Source: UTCFX2 sp963827155 (GTDB lineage Bacteria; Chloroflexota; Anaerolineae; Anaerolineales; UBA4823). Taken from it: a stretch of DNA of 64,000 bases. Of the stretch, positions 37,713-47,171 are shown one piece after another. The notes below the pieces were generated by a model, which made no database searches, was not told the origin of the DNA, and worked only from the letters and a program-made list of their open reading frames with translations. The position numbers and the translations under genes were made by a program. Location of the stretch: contig CAWGZV010000002.1 in the NCBI GenBank assembly GCA_963827155.1, forward strand, positions 868,001 through 932,000, read 5' to 3'. Position 1 is the stretch's first letter; every line of letters starts with the position of its first letter.

Positions 37713-38517
37713 TCAGATGGGCAGTGTTGCAGCCTTCAAACTGCGGATGAAGGCTGAAAATTTTTCCAAATCCCCTTCATTAATCCGCTCGATCATTGCC
37801 GTACCGACGATCACGCCATCTGCGCCCACCCCACCGGCTTCCCTTACTCGATCCGGGCTGCTGATCCCGTAGCCCAAGATCAATGCCGCGTCTAAATTCA
37901 TCCCGCGGCAGGGTCTCGATCACGGCTTTGTTCATGGGAGAAACACTTGGACGCTTGCCCTCTGAGTCGGCTGCCGACTGCACCAGGACAAAACCGTGAA
38001 TCTGATCCTTAATCTCCAGGACGTATTCGCGGTTGAAGGGATGCTTCAAGAAGTAGGTCCGGTAGATGCCTGCCGCTTGGAGCGCCGCATCCAGCCGGCT
38101 GGCGAGCTCTGGCACCAGCTCCTCACTGTCAGGAAGCTCGACTGCGTCGATTTCAATTTGATGGATCGTCTGGACGAACTTCTCGACGCCGTAAGCCTGG
38201 ATGATGTCTGCGTATGCCATCATGTAAAACGGTTCATCCGGGAAGTCCTGACGCACCATGGCGCAACTATCGAAGTATTTCTGGAGGTCAGGCTCCGCTT
38301 CAAGCGATTTTCGGTTCGCCTCCGCGATGACGGCCGTGTCGATGTAGGGGTTGAGGGTCGGCATCGAAAATTCGACGATATCGATGCCGGAGGTGATATA
38401 GGTCTCGACCAGCTTGCGGGTTGATTCGATGTCCGGGTATCCAACCGGCACGCCGGAAACCAGGATTTTCTCCCCCCGGGCTAACACCTCTTTGATTCTT
38501 GTTTCAATTTTTTTCAT
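37713..38517 (-). CDS. TrpA-like TIM-barrel protein (frameshifted)
   Basis: A ~267-residue protein related to the tryptophan synthase alpha chain. The N-terminus has ILVSGVPVGYPDIEST, the active-site loop reads DIVEFSMPTLNPYID where TrpA has ELGVPFSDPLAD, then MMAYAD and a C-terminal ILGYGISSPDRVREAGGVGADGVIVGTA. Glu49 and Asp60 equivalents are kept, but the SDP is LNP. One extra base in the CCC run at 37902-37904 splits the frame. AAGGAGG before the ATG is strong. There is no trpB or other trp gene; it neighbours a sugar PTS, so a retro-aldol or isomerase role on a sugar phosphate is possible. True TrpA remains an alternative. Confidence 0.75.
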
Positions 38518-38744
38518 AGTTGGCCTCCTTGTCTGGATTTAGGTTTTTTTGTCCTTGCGAGCGTACTTTTACTTTCAGCGAAAGCATACTCTTCCGAGCA
38601 TAGTCTTGCAGCGATTGAAGTACGATTAATGCTTCGTCGCTCCATTTCACACACTGACCGATGGCGGTAATTTCCAGGCAGTCGCTTTTCGCGTCTTTTC
38701 GTTAATCATTTCTAAATCTTTGCGCCCTTGGCGCCCTTTGCGGT

Positions 38745-39965
38745 TCAATCTTTCTTATCAAATTTCATCCCGAAATCGGCAAACCTGGAAAACCGCCAGC
38801 CTGCCAGCGCCAGGAAAACGAGCGCATAACCCGCCAGCAAGGCAGCCGGCAGCACGACCAATTCAAGCCCAAGCCCGCGCACGATCACATTTTTAAATCC
38901 ATCCATCGACCAGGCAAGCGGCGATAGATGTCCTACCATCCGGAAGGTCTCGCCGGTCACTTCCAACGGCACCATTGTGCCCCCCATCCCCGAAAGCACG
39001 AACATCGGGATGAGCGAGAAGATGACCGCCTGCTCTTCCGTCTTTGCCAGCACCCCGATCAGGATCCCAAGCGAAGCGATGCAAAAGGCGCTGCTGAATG
39101 CAACCAGCAGCGTGGCGCCTGGGGCGCGAAGGTAATCGACCTTCAGGATGAAAGTGCCAAACGCGATCAGCACCAGGAATTGACCGCAGATCAGGGTGAA
39201 TACCGCCAGGAAATGCCCTCCAAGGATCTGCCAGCCTGGGGTTGCGGTCGTGAACAGGCGCTGGAGCGACCTGGAGCGCCGCTCCGACACCATAATCTGC
39301 CCGCTGGTCATCAGCCCGGCGATCGCAAACTGAAGCATCATCCCGGGCGAGGTGTGGGCAAGCTGGGGGCTCCCATCCGCCTCGCTTGGGATCGCCGAGC
39401 TCGTCGTTTCGACTACCTGGATTGGAGGGTCATCCCAGCCTTTTAACGCCTTCTGGAAGGCATAATCAAAAGGGAGCTTGCCGTCAGACACCCGCTCTAG
39501 CACCAGGGCGGCGCGGGTGGCGCTGTCCACCCGCTGGACGGCGCTGAGCGCCTCGCTTTCAATGCTCCGACCGGCAGTCCGGCTGGTGTCTGCGATCAGC
39601 TTCAAGCGTATGCGCCTGCCGTGAAGCAGCGTTTCGCCGTAGCCCGCCGGCACTACCACTGCCCCGGCAAGCTTCTCATTCGCCACCAGCTCGCTCAGGC
39701 TGGCTTCACTCTGCATGGCTCCGGCTTCAAGGCGGATCACTTCCGAGTGCGAAAGCAAGTCCCCCAACTGCTTGCTCAAGCGGCTGCCGTCCAGGTCCAG
39801 ATAGCCTACCGGCAAGCGGTTGTCCTGCTCCCGACTGAAGCCGCCAAAAGCAAAGCCGAGAAGCAGCGTCATGAGCAGCGGCATGATCAGCAGGAACAGG
39901 AAGATATTGCGGTCGCGCACCAGCTGGAGCAGGTCTTTTTGAGCGATATCCAGAATCTTACGCAT
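38745..39965 (-). CDS. ABC-2 type transporter permease (YbhR/YhhJ-like)
   Basis: A 406-residue exporter permease. One N-terminal helix (IFLFLLIMPLLMTLLLGFAFGG) is followed by a large outer domain (residues about 45-210) and five C-terminal helices, starting near MMLQFAIAGLMTSG and including the ERRSRSLQRLFTT cytoplasmic signature. This is the ABC-2 (DrrB/YhhJ) layout. It pairs with a second permease and an ATPase encoded just upstream on the same strand, probably as a heteromeric drug or lipid exporter. Confidence 0.87.
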   Translation of the reverse strand: MRKILDIAQKDLLQLVRDRNIFLFLLIMPLLMTLLLGFAFGGFSREQDNRLPVGYLDLDGSRLSKQLGDLLSHSEVIRLEAGAMQSEASLSELVANEKLAGAVVVPAGYGETLLHGRRIRLKLIADTSRTAGRSIESEALSAVQRVDSATRAALVLERVSDGKLPFDYAFQKALKGWDDPPIQVVETTSSAIPSEADGSPQLAHTSPGMMLQFAIAGLMTSGQIMVSERRSRSLQRLFTTATPGWQILGGHFLAVFTLICGQFLVLIAFGTFILKVDYLRAPGATLLVAFSSAFCIASLGILIGVLAKTEEQAVIFSLIPMFVLSGMGGTMVPLEVTGETFRMVGHLSPLAWSMDGFKNVIVRGLGLELVVLPAALLAGYALVFLALAGWRFSRFADFGMKFDKKD

Positions 39966-39994
39966 AGTGCCTTATCGATAACGCCTGTCGGAAT

Positions 39995-41284
39995 CTAAAC
40001 ATAGCGCCGGCTGAAGCGCCAGACGCCGGCGATAAAGAAGATCGCAGCCCATGACAGCATCACCGCGCAGGTGAGCAGCACCTGGGAGAACGGCTGGTTG
40101 TTCATGGACTGGAGAAAGCCGCGCACCACCCACCCCTGCGGCACGAACAGCGAAGCCGTTGCGGAAAGCTGGGCAGCCGCAGCATTTCCCTGAACGAACA
40201 CGCCAATCATCCCAATCATCCCGCTGATCGTAAGCAAGCCTCCGAATATCACGCCGCCGTGGCGCATGTCTTTCATCAGCGAATTGACAAAGATCCCAAA
40301 TGAAGCCGCTACCAGCACGGCACAGACGGCTACCAACCCTGCCGTCGACGGCTGCCCCCAATGGAAACCAAAGACAAGCCTGCCAAGCGCCATCAAAACC
40401 ACAACCTGCACCAGCACAGTCAGGAAGACGGACAGGAATTTTCCGGTCAGGATCATAGATTGGGGGGTAGGAGTCGTAAAGAGGCGCGGCAGCGTCCGGC
40501 GCTGCTCCTCCCGCAGGATGCTCTGGGCCGTGGATGTTCCGGTGTAGAAGGCATAAAAGATCATCATCCCAGCCATAATTGGGGCGACCACCCTCACGAG
40601 CGGGCTTGCAGCTTCAGGGCGGCTTCCGGGACTGACGATTTCGAGGAACTGTCCGCTCAGGTCTTCGCCGGAGGGAGAATCCTCCAGGTACTCTGAAACA
40701 ACCCGCCCGATCTGCTGCGCATCGAATCCGCTTTTGGTATCCAGCGCGGTTCGAACCGCGATTTTGGTGCTGGAAAGCCCGTCCATGAACTGGTTCAAGA
40801 TCGAGTGCACGATCCCTGGTCCCAGCGTGAGGGTTGGATCCTGGTAAAACTCGATCTGGCTTGTCGCGTATGGATCGGCAAAGCTACGCGAAAAGCCGTC
40901 TGGCACCAGGATCGCCACTTCAGCTTTCCGGTCATCGACTGCCTGGCGGGCAGAGCCAGCATCGGAAGCCTGGGTTGCCTCCAGCAGATCGCTCAAGTCG
41001 TCGCTGAGCAGCACTTCAACCACCAGGTTGCTCAGCGTTCGCGCCTGCAGCCCTCCCGGCAGGGATTTCGATCCGGCGTCCAGCGCAGGTGCATGGCGGT
41101 CCAGGTTAGCCACTACCAGACGGGTGCGAGGCAGGTTGAATTCTCCCTCCTTGGCGATATTGCCGAACATCAGGTAGAACATCCCGGTGACCAGCAAAGG
41201 GACGCCAAACATAAACACCAGCGCGCCAGCACTCCGGAAAGAGCTTTTCAGGTCTTTGAGGGCGATATCCAGCGCTTTGACCAT
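39995..41284 (-). CDS. ABC-2 type transporter permease (YbhS/YhhJ-like)
   Basis: A 429-residue permease with the same plan as its downstream neighbour: N-terminal helix (ALVFMFGVPLLVTGMFYLMFG), an outer domain to about residue 235, then helices beginning IMAGMMIFYAFYTG, the cytoplasmic EEQRRTLPRLFTTP, and a last GVWRFSRRYV. It lies between the ATPase and the second permease. No strong Shine-Dalgarno is near the ATG. Confidence 0.87.
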   Translation of the reverse strand: MVKALDIALKDLKSSFRSAGALVFMFGVPLLVTGMFYLMFGNIAKEGEFNLPRTRLVVANLDRHAPALDAGSKSLPGGLQARTLSNLVVEVLLSDDLSDLLEATQASDAGSARQAVDDRKAEVAILVPDGFSRSFADPYATSQIEFYQDPTLTLGPGIVHSILNQFMDGLSSTKIAVRTALDTKSGFDAQQIGRVVSEYLEDSPSGEDLSGQFLEIVSPGSRPEAASPLVRVVAPIMAGMMIFYAFYTGTSTAQSILREEQRRTLPRLFTTPTPQSMILTGKFLSVFLTVLVQVVVLMALGRLVFGFHWGQPSTAGLVAVCAVLVAASFGIFVNSLMKDMRHGGVIFGGLLTISGMIGMIGVFVQGNAAAAQLSATASLFVPQGWVVRGFLQSMNNQPFSQVLLTCAVMLSWAAIFFIAGVWRFSRRYV

Positions 41285-41305
41285 TGAATATGTGGTTTCT
41301 TTCCT

Positions 41306-42255
41306 TCAGTCGCGCAAAGCTCGACCGGTCAGATGCAGGAAAACCAATTCGAGATTCGGCTCCTGGATCTCGACATTCAGGATGCGCACTTTATGTGCAG
41401 ATGCAAGATCAAAAAGCGGTGGGAGCGACTGGCTCCCCTCTTCGGCCAGCAAGACCAGCCTGTCCTCAACTACTTCTGCCTGCTGTACACCCGGAATGCC
41501 CTGGCAGGCGCTGCGGAACTTTTCCCATACAGGATCACCTGGCAGGGCTTGCAGGCTGAGCGAGATGCGGTCTCGCTCGCCAACGATCCTCACCAGCTCC
41601 TCATGCGTTCCTGAGGCAATCAATTCACCGTGATCCATGATCGCGATCCGGTCGGAAAGCTCTTGGGCTTCTTCCATGTAATGCGTCGTGTAAAGCACGG
41701 TCATGCCCTGTTCTTTGAGCGCCAGGACGCTATCCAGGATGCTGCGGCGCGACTGAGGATCGATCCCAACAGTCGGTTCGTCCATAAACACGACCGCAGG
41801 CTTATGCAGCAGTGCCACGCCGATATTAACCCGCCGTTTCATCCCGCCGGAATATTTCTCAATCCGATCTGAAGCCCGGCTGGTCAGGCCGATCGTCTCC
41901 AGGATTTCTGCCGTCCGCTTTTTAAGGCTGCACCGCGCAGCCCATACATCTTCCCCCAAAAGTCCAGGTTTTCAGCAGCGCTCAGGTCTTCATAGAGGGC
42001 AATCTCTTGCGGGACGACCCCCAGGACCGATTTGACCTGCACTGGCTCGCGCCTGATCGAATGTCCTAACACGAGCGCATCGCCCTCGTCGGGGCGCAGC
42101 AGTCCGCAGAGCATCGAGATGGTGGTCGTTTTCCCGGCGCCGTTTGGCCCGAGCAGGCTGAAGATCTCCCCCTGTGAGACTTTGAAGCTCAAATTCTTGA
42201 CAGCCTGGAGGTCGCCAAAAGACTTGCTGAAGCCGTCTACTTCGATCGCGTTCAT
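41306..42255 (-). CDS. ABC-2 exporter ATPase (CcmA/DrrA-like, frameshifted)
   Basis: A ~316-residue ATPase for the two ABC-2 permeases downstream. Walker A is LLGPNGAGKTTT, the Q-loop region is VVPQEIALYEDLSAAENLDFWG, the signature YSGGMKRRVNI, Walker B VVFMDEPTVGIDP and the H-loop YTTHYMEEAQEL. The first frame (41884-42255) and the second (41306-41959) meet at the run of five As (minus strand) at 41919-41923. Adding one A restores LKKRTAEIL. A homopolymer sequencing error is the simplest reading. The last ~90 residues are a DrrA-type C-terminal domain. Confidence 0.87.
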
Positions 42256-42308
42256 GCCCAGGAATTATATCGCAAGGGAGGCTGCCGCGATCCAATTACG
42301 CCTGGGAG

Positions 42309-42649
42309 GGGTGAAAATCCAATGCTTGAGCGATCATGCCGGAGCGGTGTGATAATCCAGTTCGTGGGCGATCATGCCGGAGCGGTGTGATAATCCAGTT
42401 CGTGAGCGATCATGCCAGAGCGGTGTGAAAATCCAGTTGGTGAGCGATCATGCCAGGGCGGTGTGATAATCCAGTTCGTGAGCGATCATGCCGGAGCGGT
42501 GTGATAATCCAGTTCGTGAGCGATCATGCCGGGGCGGTGTGATAATCCAGTTCGTGAGCGATCATGCCAGAGCGGTGTGAAAATCCAGTTGGTGAGCGAT
42601 CATGCCAGGGTGGTGTGATATTCCATTTCATGAGCGATCATGCCGCGCA
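42309..42649. repeat. 38-bp tandem array made of copies of the upstream gene's 3' end
   Basis: Eight full units start at 42346, 42384, 42422, 42460, 42498, 42536, 42574 and 42612, an exact 38-bp period, with a worn 37-bp copy before them (42309-42345). Each unit reads on the minus strand as ATGATCGCTCACGAACTGG followed by ATTATCACACC and a variable end. The unit at 42612 is the true gene end (MIAHEMEYHTTLA), and the next unit holds the stop codon. There are no spacers, so this is a minisatellite and not a CRISPR array. Confidence 0.95.
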
Positions 42650-45600
42650 GGCGATTGCAGAGCACCCGCATCACCGCCAGGCTGGTCTCTGGCCGCAAGC
42701 GCAGGATCTGCTCGAAATCCGTCCGGCTGATCGTCAGCAGGCGGGTTTCGCCAGCCGCAATCAGCGAGGCAGAGTGCGGCGACTGGCTGATGATCGACAT
42801 TTCACCTACAAAATCATTCGGACGGGCGCGGGCGATCTCCAGCTCCCCTTTCGCGGAACGAGTCACGATCCGCACCTCACCGCTCACGATCATGTAGATC
42901 CGCTCGCCAACTTCCCCCTGGCGGGCGACCACGGCGCCGTCCAGGCATAATTGTTCGGTGGTGATCCCCGCAATCTGAAGCAGCTCATTGGGTGGCAGTT
43001 CTGCAAAGATCGGCACCCGGCGTAAAAAAAGGATCCGCTCCATCCGTCCGAGGGTGGCTAAAGTCTCCATAGAAATACCTCTTTCTCTATCAACCAATTT
43101 GCGGATGGCGAGGCTGGCGGTCTCTCGCACGAGCTCGTCCGGGTCGTCATCTTTCAGGCGCTGCAGTACGGAGGGCTGCATCAGTGCTAAGCCAGAAGCA
43201 TCTCCGGCGCTGATCCCACTGCCATCCCCTGCCGCCAGGACAGTGCAAGCCCGGATCCAGGCTGAAGGGTCCTCCAGCAGGTTTTCAAACCAGCCGGGGG
43301 TTGGCTGCTGGGAGGCGCTCCCTTCCCAGATCGGGATCAGCGGGCGGACCAGCTGGTGTTGGGAGACCAATTCAAGCGCTTCTACGGCATTCGAGCGCTG
43401 TTCGAGCTCAGAGCTGGTCAGCCGATCGCTTGCCAGCTCGATTGTCCGGCTTTCTAGTGAACCAATCCCCGCCAGCAGGGCGGCGGCTTGAAGCGCCAGC
43501 ATTCCTTGCTCACGGCTCTTGTGCCGTAGCGCATCCGCCAATAGACGACGCGCCCCAGTATCGGGCTCGAACGCGGCAGCCTGACTTCCGCTTTCACTGG
43601 CTTTCGGGACTGTCAGGCTTTCAAGCTCAGAATTTGGATCTGGATGCTGGTTTTTTTGGATTTCCAACCGGCGGCTAGATCCGGGCAACCCGAAGTTTTG
43701 CGAGACGGCGCCCCAGGCGCTCAGATAAGCGAGAGCAGCTTCCTGCTTTCTCCGGGCATAGACCTCCAGCGGGAGGCGGATTCGCTCGAGCGGAAAAGCT
43801 CGGAGCGCTTTTAACGCCCCATTTTCGCTGAGCGAGCTGTTCAGCGAAGCAATCAGCGGCTGGATAGCGGCTTCGCCGGCAGCCCCAAGCGCGATGGAAG
43901 CCGCTTCAACCACCTGTGGGCTTTCATCATCCAGCGCTGCGACGAGCGGAAAAATGCAAAGCTGCGGATTGATATCATAGATCACACCGGCAGCCTGAGC
44001 CCTGACCGCTGCCTGTTCATCTCGCAGCAGTCCGCTGGCAAGCTCGAATGCCAACGGGGTTTTCAGCCCAACCAGGCTGCGCAGCGTCTCGGCACGCACT
44101 GAAGGTTCCGGGTCTGCTGCCAGCTGCCGGATCACGGTTTCAGCCTCCTGGATTAATGTTGGCAGCTCATGTGGGACCGGTATTGGGCTAGCTGCTTCCT
44201 GTTCGACCCGTTTTTCCTGCGTCTCAGCCCCATTTTCCGAAGCGGCGCCATTATGGACGGCTTTGACAGACCTCAAACCGAGCAAGCTGGCTGCCGCCTG
44301 CATCCGCACAACCGGAGCGGGGTCTGCTAAAAGCTGCTGCAGCTTCAACAGCAGCGCATCCGGCTCGACGGATTGCCGGACAAGGGCATTCAGCGCTTCC
44401 AGCCGTACTTCCGGCTCAGGGTCATTCAATGCATCGAGCAAGATTGGCGCTGCGTCGCGATCCGGATTGCGCCTCAATACACTCAGCATTGCGGCGCGCA
44501 CTTCCGGGTCCGGATCACGGGCTCCAAGAAGCGCCAAATCCGGCGAAATCGGCTGGTTTGAACTCCGCAGGATCTCGGCAGAAACCCGCCGCACAACCGG
44601 ATCCGGATCGGTTATCCCTTTCTCAAGCGCGTTCATCACTGCCGGGTCATACCGGCTCGCATTTAGCGCAAGGTGCGGGGCTGCTGCTCCCGACTGACCT
44701 GGTCGAAGCGGGGAGAATCCTGGTTGAATCGGGTCAGATTCTAGCAGCAAAGGCTGCCGCCCAACCCGAAGCGCCTCAGTCAGTGCGGCAAGGTAAGCCC
44801 CGCGTGCCTTCCAGACGAGCAAAACAGTCACGCCGGCGGTCAGGAAGCCGGTAAAGGTCATCGCTGAGGGCGGCAGGCTTTGGGCTGAGTACAGCATCAG
44901 CCCGACCAGGGTCACCCCAGCCGGGTTTGCAACGCCGCGAATAAAGAGGCGAGACTTCTCTCGCAGCTCCGGTGGGGCAAGATTGTACATCGCCTGATTT
45001 GCCCCCTCCGAAACTCCTTCAGACCAGACCAGCTGCGTAAAGCGGAACAAGACCAGGGCTGGGAAGGCTGCCGGGATCAAACTCAAAGTCCCAAAACCAA
45101 CCAGGTAAAGAATCGGGTATGCCAAAATCGCGGTCATCAGCCCAAAACGAGCATATATTCTGTTTGCCAGGAAGAGCGAGACCAGAAATGCCGCAAGGGT
45201 GCTGATGCCTTGAAAGGATCCAAGGAAAGCGCTCAGGGCATCCTCGTTTGGATAGGCCAGGGATGCACCGGTCGAGAATGGAAATACCACAGAGTAGTAC
45301 AGCACCGCAAAAAACGCCGCTGCCAGCGCCATCCAGCGCAGCAAAGGTGAGGAAAATGCAAAACGGGCGCCCTGCAGCATGCCAGCGATCAGCGGCGACG
45401 GTTTATCCGCTCTCCGCACCCGGGTTGGCGAGGCCGAACGGACCAGACCGCTCGTCATCAGCGCTGCGAGGGCTAAAGAGCCCGCCCATATCCAGAGCAG
45501 ATTCTCGGTCCCGATCCAGGCCACCAATGGGCGGGTAATCAGTCCGCCGATGGTCAGCCCAAGGATCCCGCCTGCCCCGATCAGCGGATAAAGGCGCTTC

Positions 45601-46040
45601 GCCTGGCGCGGGTCTAAGACCAGCGCTGCGATCCCCCAACAGAACAGCCCAATCAGCGTCCAGCTGACGTTCATCCACTGCCAGAGCACGGCATAAAACC
45701 AGCGCAGGTCCAGGGCGACGAGCAGCCTTGAAATAACGAGCAAAACAGACATCACCAGCGGCATCCCGACATACAGCCGGGTAAGATCGACCCGCTCGAG
45801 CAGCGCTGTGATCGCCAGCGACGCCAGGGCGATCATTAGCCCGAGGAGGATGTACATTTGGGGCAGGTATTCGACCCCGAAACGCGAGAAGAACATCGCT
45901 TCAACCCCGGGCGACCCAATCGCCGCGCCGCTTGTGGCGAAAAACAGCAAGCCAGCCAACCGCAAGGCGACCCCGGCCTCCGCAGGCTGGATTCTTAGTT
46001 TATGAAGCAGACTGCCGTATAAATCCGCGGTTCGAAGCAC
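42600..46040 (-). CDS. Npt-like transporter / HEAT-repeat / cyclic-nucleotide-binding fusion protein
   Basis: A ~1146-residue membrane protein. Residues about 20-420 form 11-12 helices resembling the MFS/ATP:ADP-antiporter (Npt) group (LLFFATSGAAIGSPG, LVLDPRQAKRLYPLIGAGG). Residues about 450-960 hold repeated HEAT/PBS-lyase motifs of the DPDPEVR / DPEPEVRLEAL kind. The C-terminus (about 1010-1130) is a Crp-type cNMP domain (IFAELPPNELLQIAG, GEVGERIYMIVSGEVRIV, FVGEMSIISQSPHSASLIA). I prefer the GTG at 46040, six bases after GGAGG; an ATG at 46157 would add 39 residues but has no Shine-Dalgarno. Its 3' end overlaps the 38-bp repeats. The cargo and signal are unknown. Confidence 0.82.
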   Translation of the reverse strand: MLRTADLYGSLLHKLRIQPAEAGVALRLAGLLFFATSGAAIGSPGVEAMFFSRFGVEYLPQMYILLGLMIALASLAITALLERVDLTRLYVGMPLVMSVLLVISRLLVALDLRWFYAVLWQWMNVSWTLIGLFCWGIAALVLDPRQAKRLYPLIGAGGILGLTIGGLITRPLVAWIGTENLLWIWAGSLALAALMTSGLVRSASPTRVRRADKPSPLIAGMLQGARFAFSSPLLRWMALAAAFFAVLYYSVVFPFSTGASLAYPNEDALSAFLGSFQGISTLAAFLVSLFLANRIYARFGLMTAILAYPILYLVGFGTLSLIPAAFPALVLFRFTQLVWSEGVSEGANQAMYNLAPPELREKSRLFIRGVANPAGVTLVGLMLYSAQSLPPSAMTFTGFLTAGVTVLLVWKARGAYLAALTEALRVGRQPLLLESDPIQPGFSPLRPGQSGAAAPHLALNASRYDPAVMNALEKGITDPDPVVRRVSAEILRSSNQPISPDLALLGARDPDPEVRAAMLSVLRRNPDRDAAPILLDALNDPEPEVRLEALNALVRQSVEPDALLLKLQQLLADPAPVVRMQAAASLLGLRSVKAVHNGAASENGAETQEKRVEQEAASPIPVPHELPTLIQEAETVIRQLAADPEPSVRAETLRSLVGLKTPLAFELASGLLRDEQAAVRAQAAGVIYDINPQLCIFPLVAALDDESPQVVEAASIALGAAGEAAIQPLIASLNSSLSENGALKALRAFPLERIRLPLEVYARRKQEAALAYLSAWGAVSQNFGLPGSSRRLEIQKNQHPDPNSELESLTVPKASESGSQAAAFEPDTGARRLLADALRHKSREQGMLALQAAALLAGIGSLESRTIELASDRLTSSELEQRSNAVEALELVSQHQLVRPLIPIWEGSASQQPTPGWFENLLEDPSAWIRACTVLAAGDGSGISAGDASGLALMQPSVLQRLKDDDPDELVRETASLAIRKLVDRERGISMETLATLGRMERILFLRRVPIFAELPPNELLQIAGITTEQLCLDGAVVARQGEVGERIYMIVSGEVRIVTRSAKGELEIARARPNDFVGEMSIISQSPHSASLIAAGETRLLTISRTDFEQILRLRPETSLAVMRVLCNRLRGMIAHEMEYHTTLA

Positions 46041-46163
46041 CTTATTCCTCCCAATAGTCACCTCCTGATTATAGCCCAATACCGGATTGATCTTATCTAT
46101 TTTATCTTTGATCAAAGTGAATCTATCCGCCGCTGAAAGTCTGCTGAATTCGGTCATGGTGGG

Positions 46164-46169
46164 TATAAT
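46164..46169 (+). promoter_or_regulatory. Candidate -10 box upstream of esterase gene
   Basis: TATAAT lies 33 bp before the ATG at 46203, in the divergent gap with the Npt/HEAT gene. The -35 position (about 46141) is poor, so this is only a plausible promoter for the esterase. Confidence 0.35.
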
Positions 46170-46202
46170 TCGACAAAATATTAAAATTTAATGGAGTAAT
46201 TA

Positions 46203-47171
46203 ATGCCCTCCACAAAAAGCAAGCTCATCAACTTCACTCTTCGAAACCGGCATCTCCTCAAGCTGCAGCTGAAACGAGAAACCTGGGATATGAATACCTC
46301 CGTCGCCCTTTTCCGCGAGGCCTGTGAAAAAGGCGCCTCAAAGACGGGCAAGCTGCCTGCAGGGATCCAGATTGAGCCAACCTTCATCCCCGAGCTTCCG
46401 GAAGGGCTTAAGGCGGAATGGATCTACCCGGGTCCGCAACCCCAGGCGGGGGTTGATTCTCAACCGGTAATTTTCTATGTCCACGGCGGGGGGTATATCT
46501 CCGGGTCTTGCGCGGACCATCGCGGCTTTGTCGCAAAGATCACGGCCGGCAGCGGGATCGCGACCCTGCTCTACGAATACCGCCTCGCTCCGGAACACCC
46601 TTTCCCCGCCGCGCTGGACGATTCGCTAGCAGCCTACCGCTGGCTGTTATCTGAAGGTTGTTCGCCATCGAAGGTAGTATTCGTGGGCGAATCAGCAGGC
46701 GGCGGTTTGCTTTTGGCGCTGCTGCTCGCCCTGCGAGACCGGGGGATCCCGCTTCCGGCTGGCGGTGTAGCGATCAGCCCCTGGACCGACCTCGCCCTGA
46801 CCGGCGAATCTTACCGCACAAAAGTCGATGTCTGCATCTCCCCGTTGGGGATGAACGCGGTATGCTGCCGCCATTACACCGGCGAACACGATCCAACAAA
46901 ACCGCTCATCTCGCCGCTTTACGGCGACCTGCACGGGCTGCCGCCCTTGCTGATCAACGTTGGGATGGACGATACACTCTGCGACGATTCGATCCGCTTC
47001 GCGGCAAAAGCGCGAGAAGCCGGCGTGTCGGTCAGGTTGCGAGAAGGGGAAGGCATGGTCCACTGCTACCCGCTCTTAGCACCGCTCTTCCCCGAAGCGA
47101 CCGAAGCTATGGAGGAAATCTGCGGCTTTATTCGGAAAATTCTTGATGAATCGGAGAAAGCCGCAGCGTGA
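46203..47171 (+). CDS. Alpha/beta hydrolase, HSL-family esterase/lipase
   Basis: A 322-residue hydrolase of the hormone-sensitive-lipase family. The oxyanion-hole motif is YVHGGGYISG (residues 93-101), the nucleophile elbow VGESAGGG (Ser164), the acid lies in GMDDTLCDDS, and the His in EGMVHCYP. RLAPEHPFPAALDDSLAAYRWL is also typical. It likely cleaves short-chain acyl esters in the cytoplasm; no signal peptide is present. GGAG precedes the ATG. The stop overlaps a short GTG-started frame. Confidence 0.9.
   Translation: MPSTKSKLINFTLRNRHLLKLQLKRETWDMNTSVALFREACEKGASKTGKLPAGIQIEPTFIPELPEGLKAEWIYPGPQPQAGVDSQPVIFYVHGGGYISGSCADHRGFVAKITAGSGIATLLYEYRLAPEHPFPAALDDSLAAYRWLLSEGCSPSKVVFVGESAGGGLLLALLLALRDRGIPLPAGGVAISPWTDLALTGESYRTKVDVCISPLGMNAVCCRHYTGEHDPTKPLISPLYGDLHGLPPLLINVGMDDTLCDDSIRFAAKAREAGVSVRLREGEGMVHCYPLLAPLFPEATEAMEEICGFIRKILDESEKAAA

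Noticed and set aside
37713..38517. A trp biosynthesis operon
   Set aside because: Only a TrpA-like gene is present, with an altered active-site loop; no trpB, C, D, E or F lies in the window.
42309..42649. Possible CRISPR array
   Set aside because: The 38-bp units are directly adjacent with no unique spacers, no cas genes are nearby, and the unit equals the end of the neighbouring gene.
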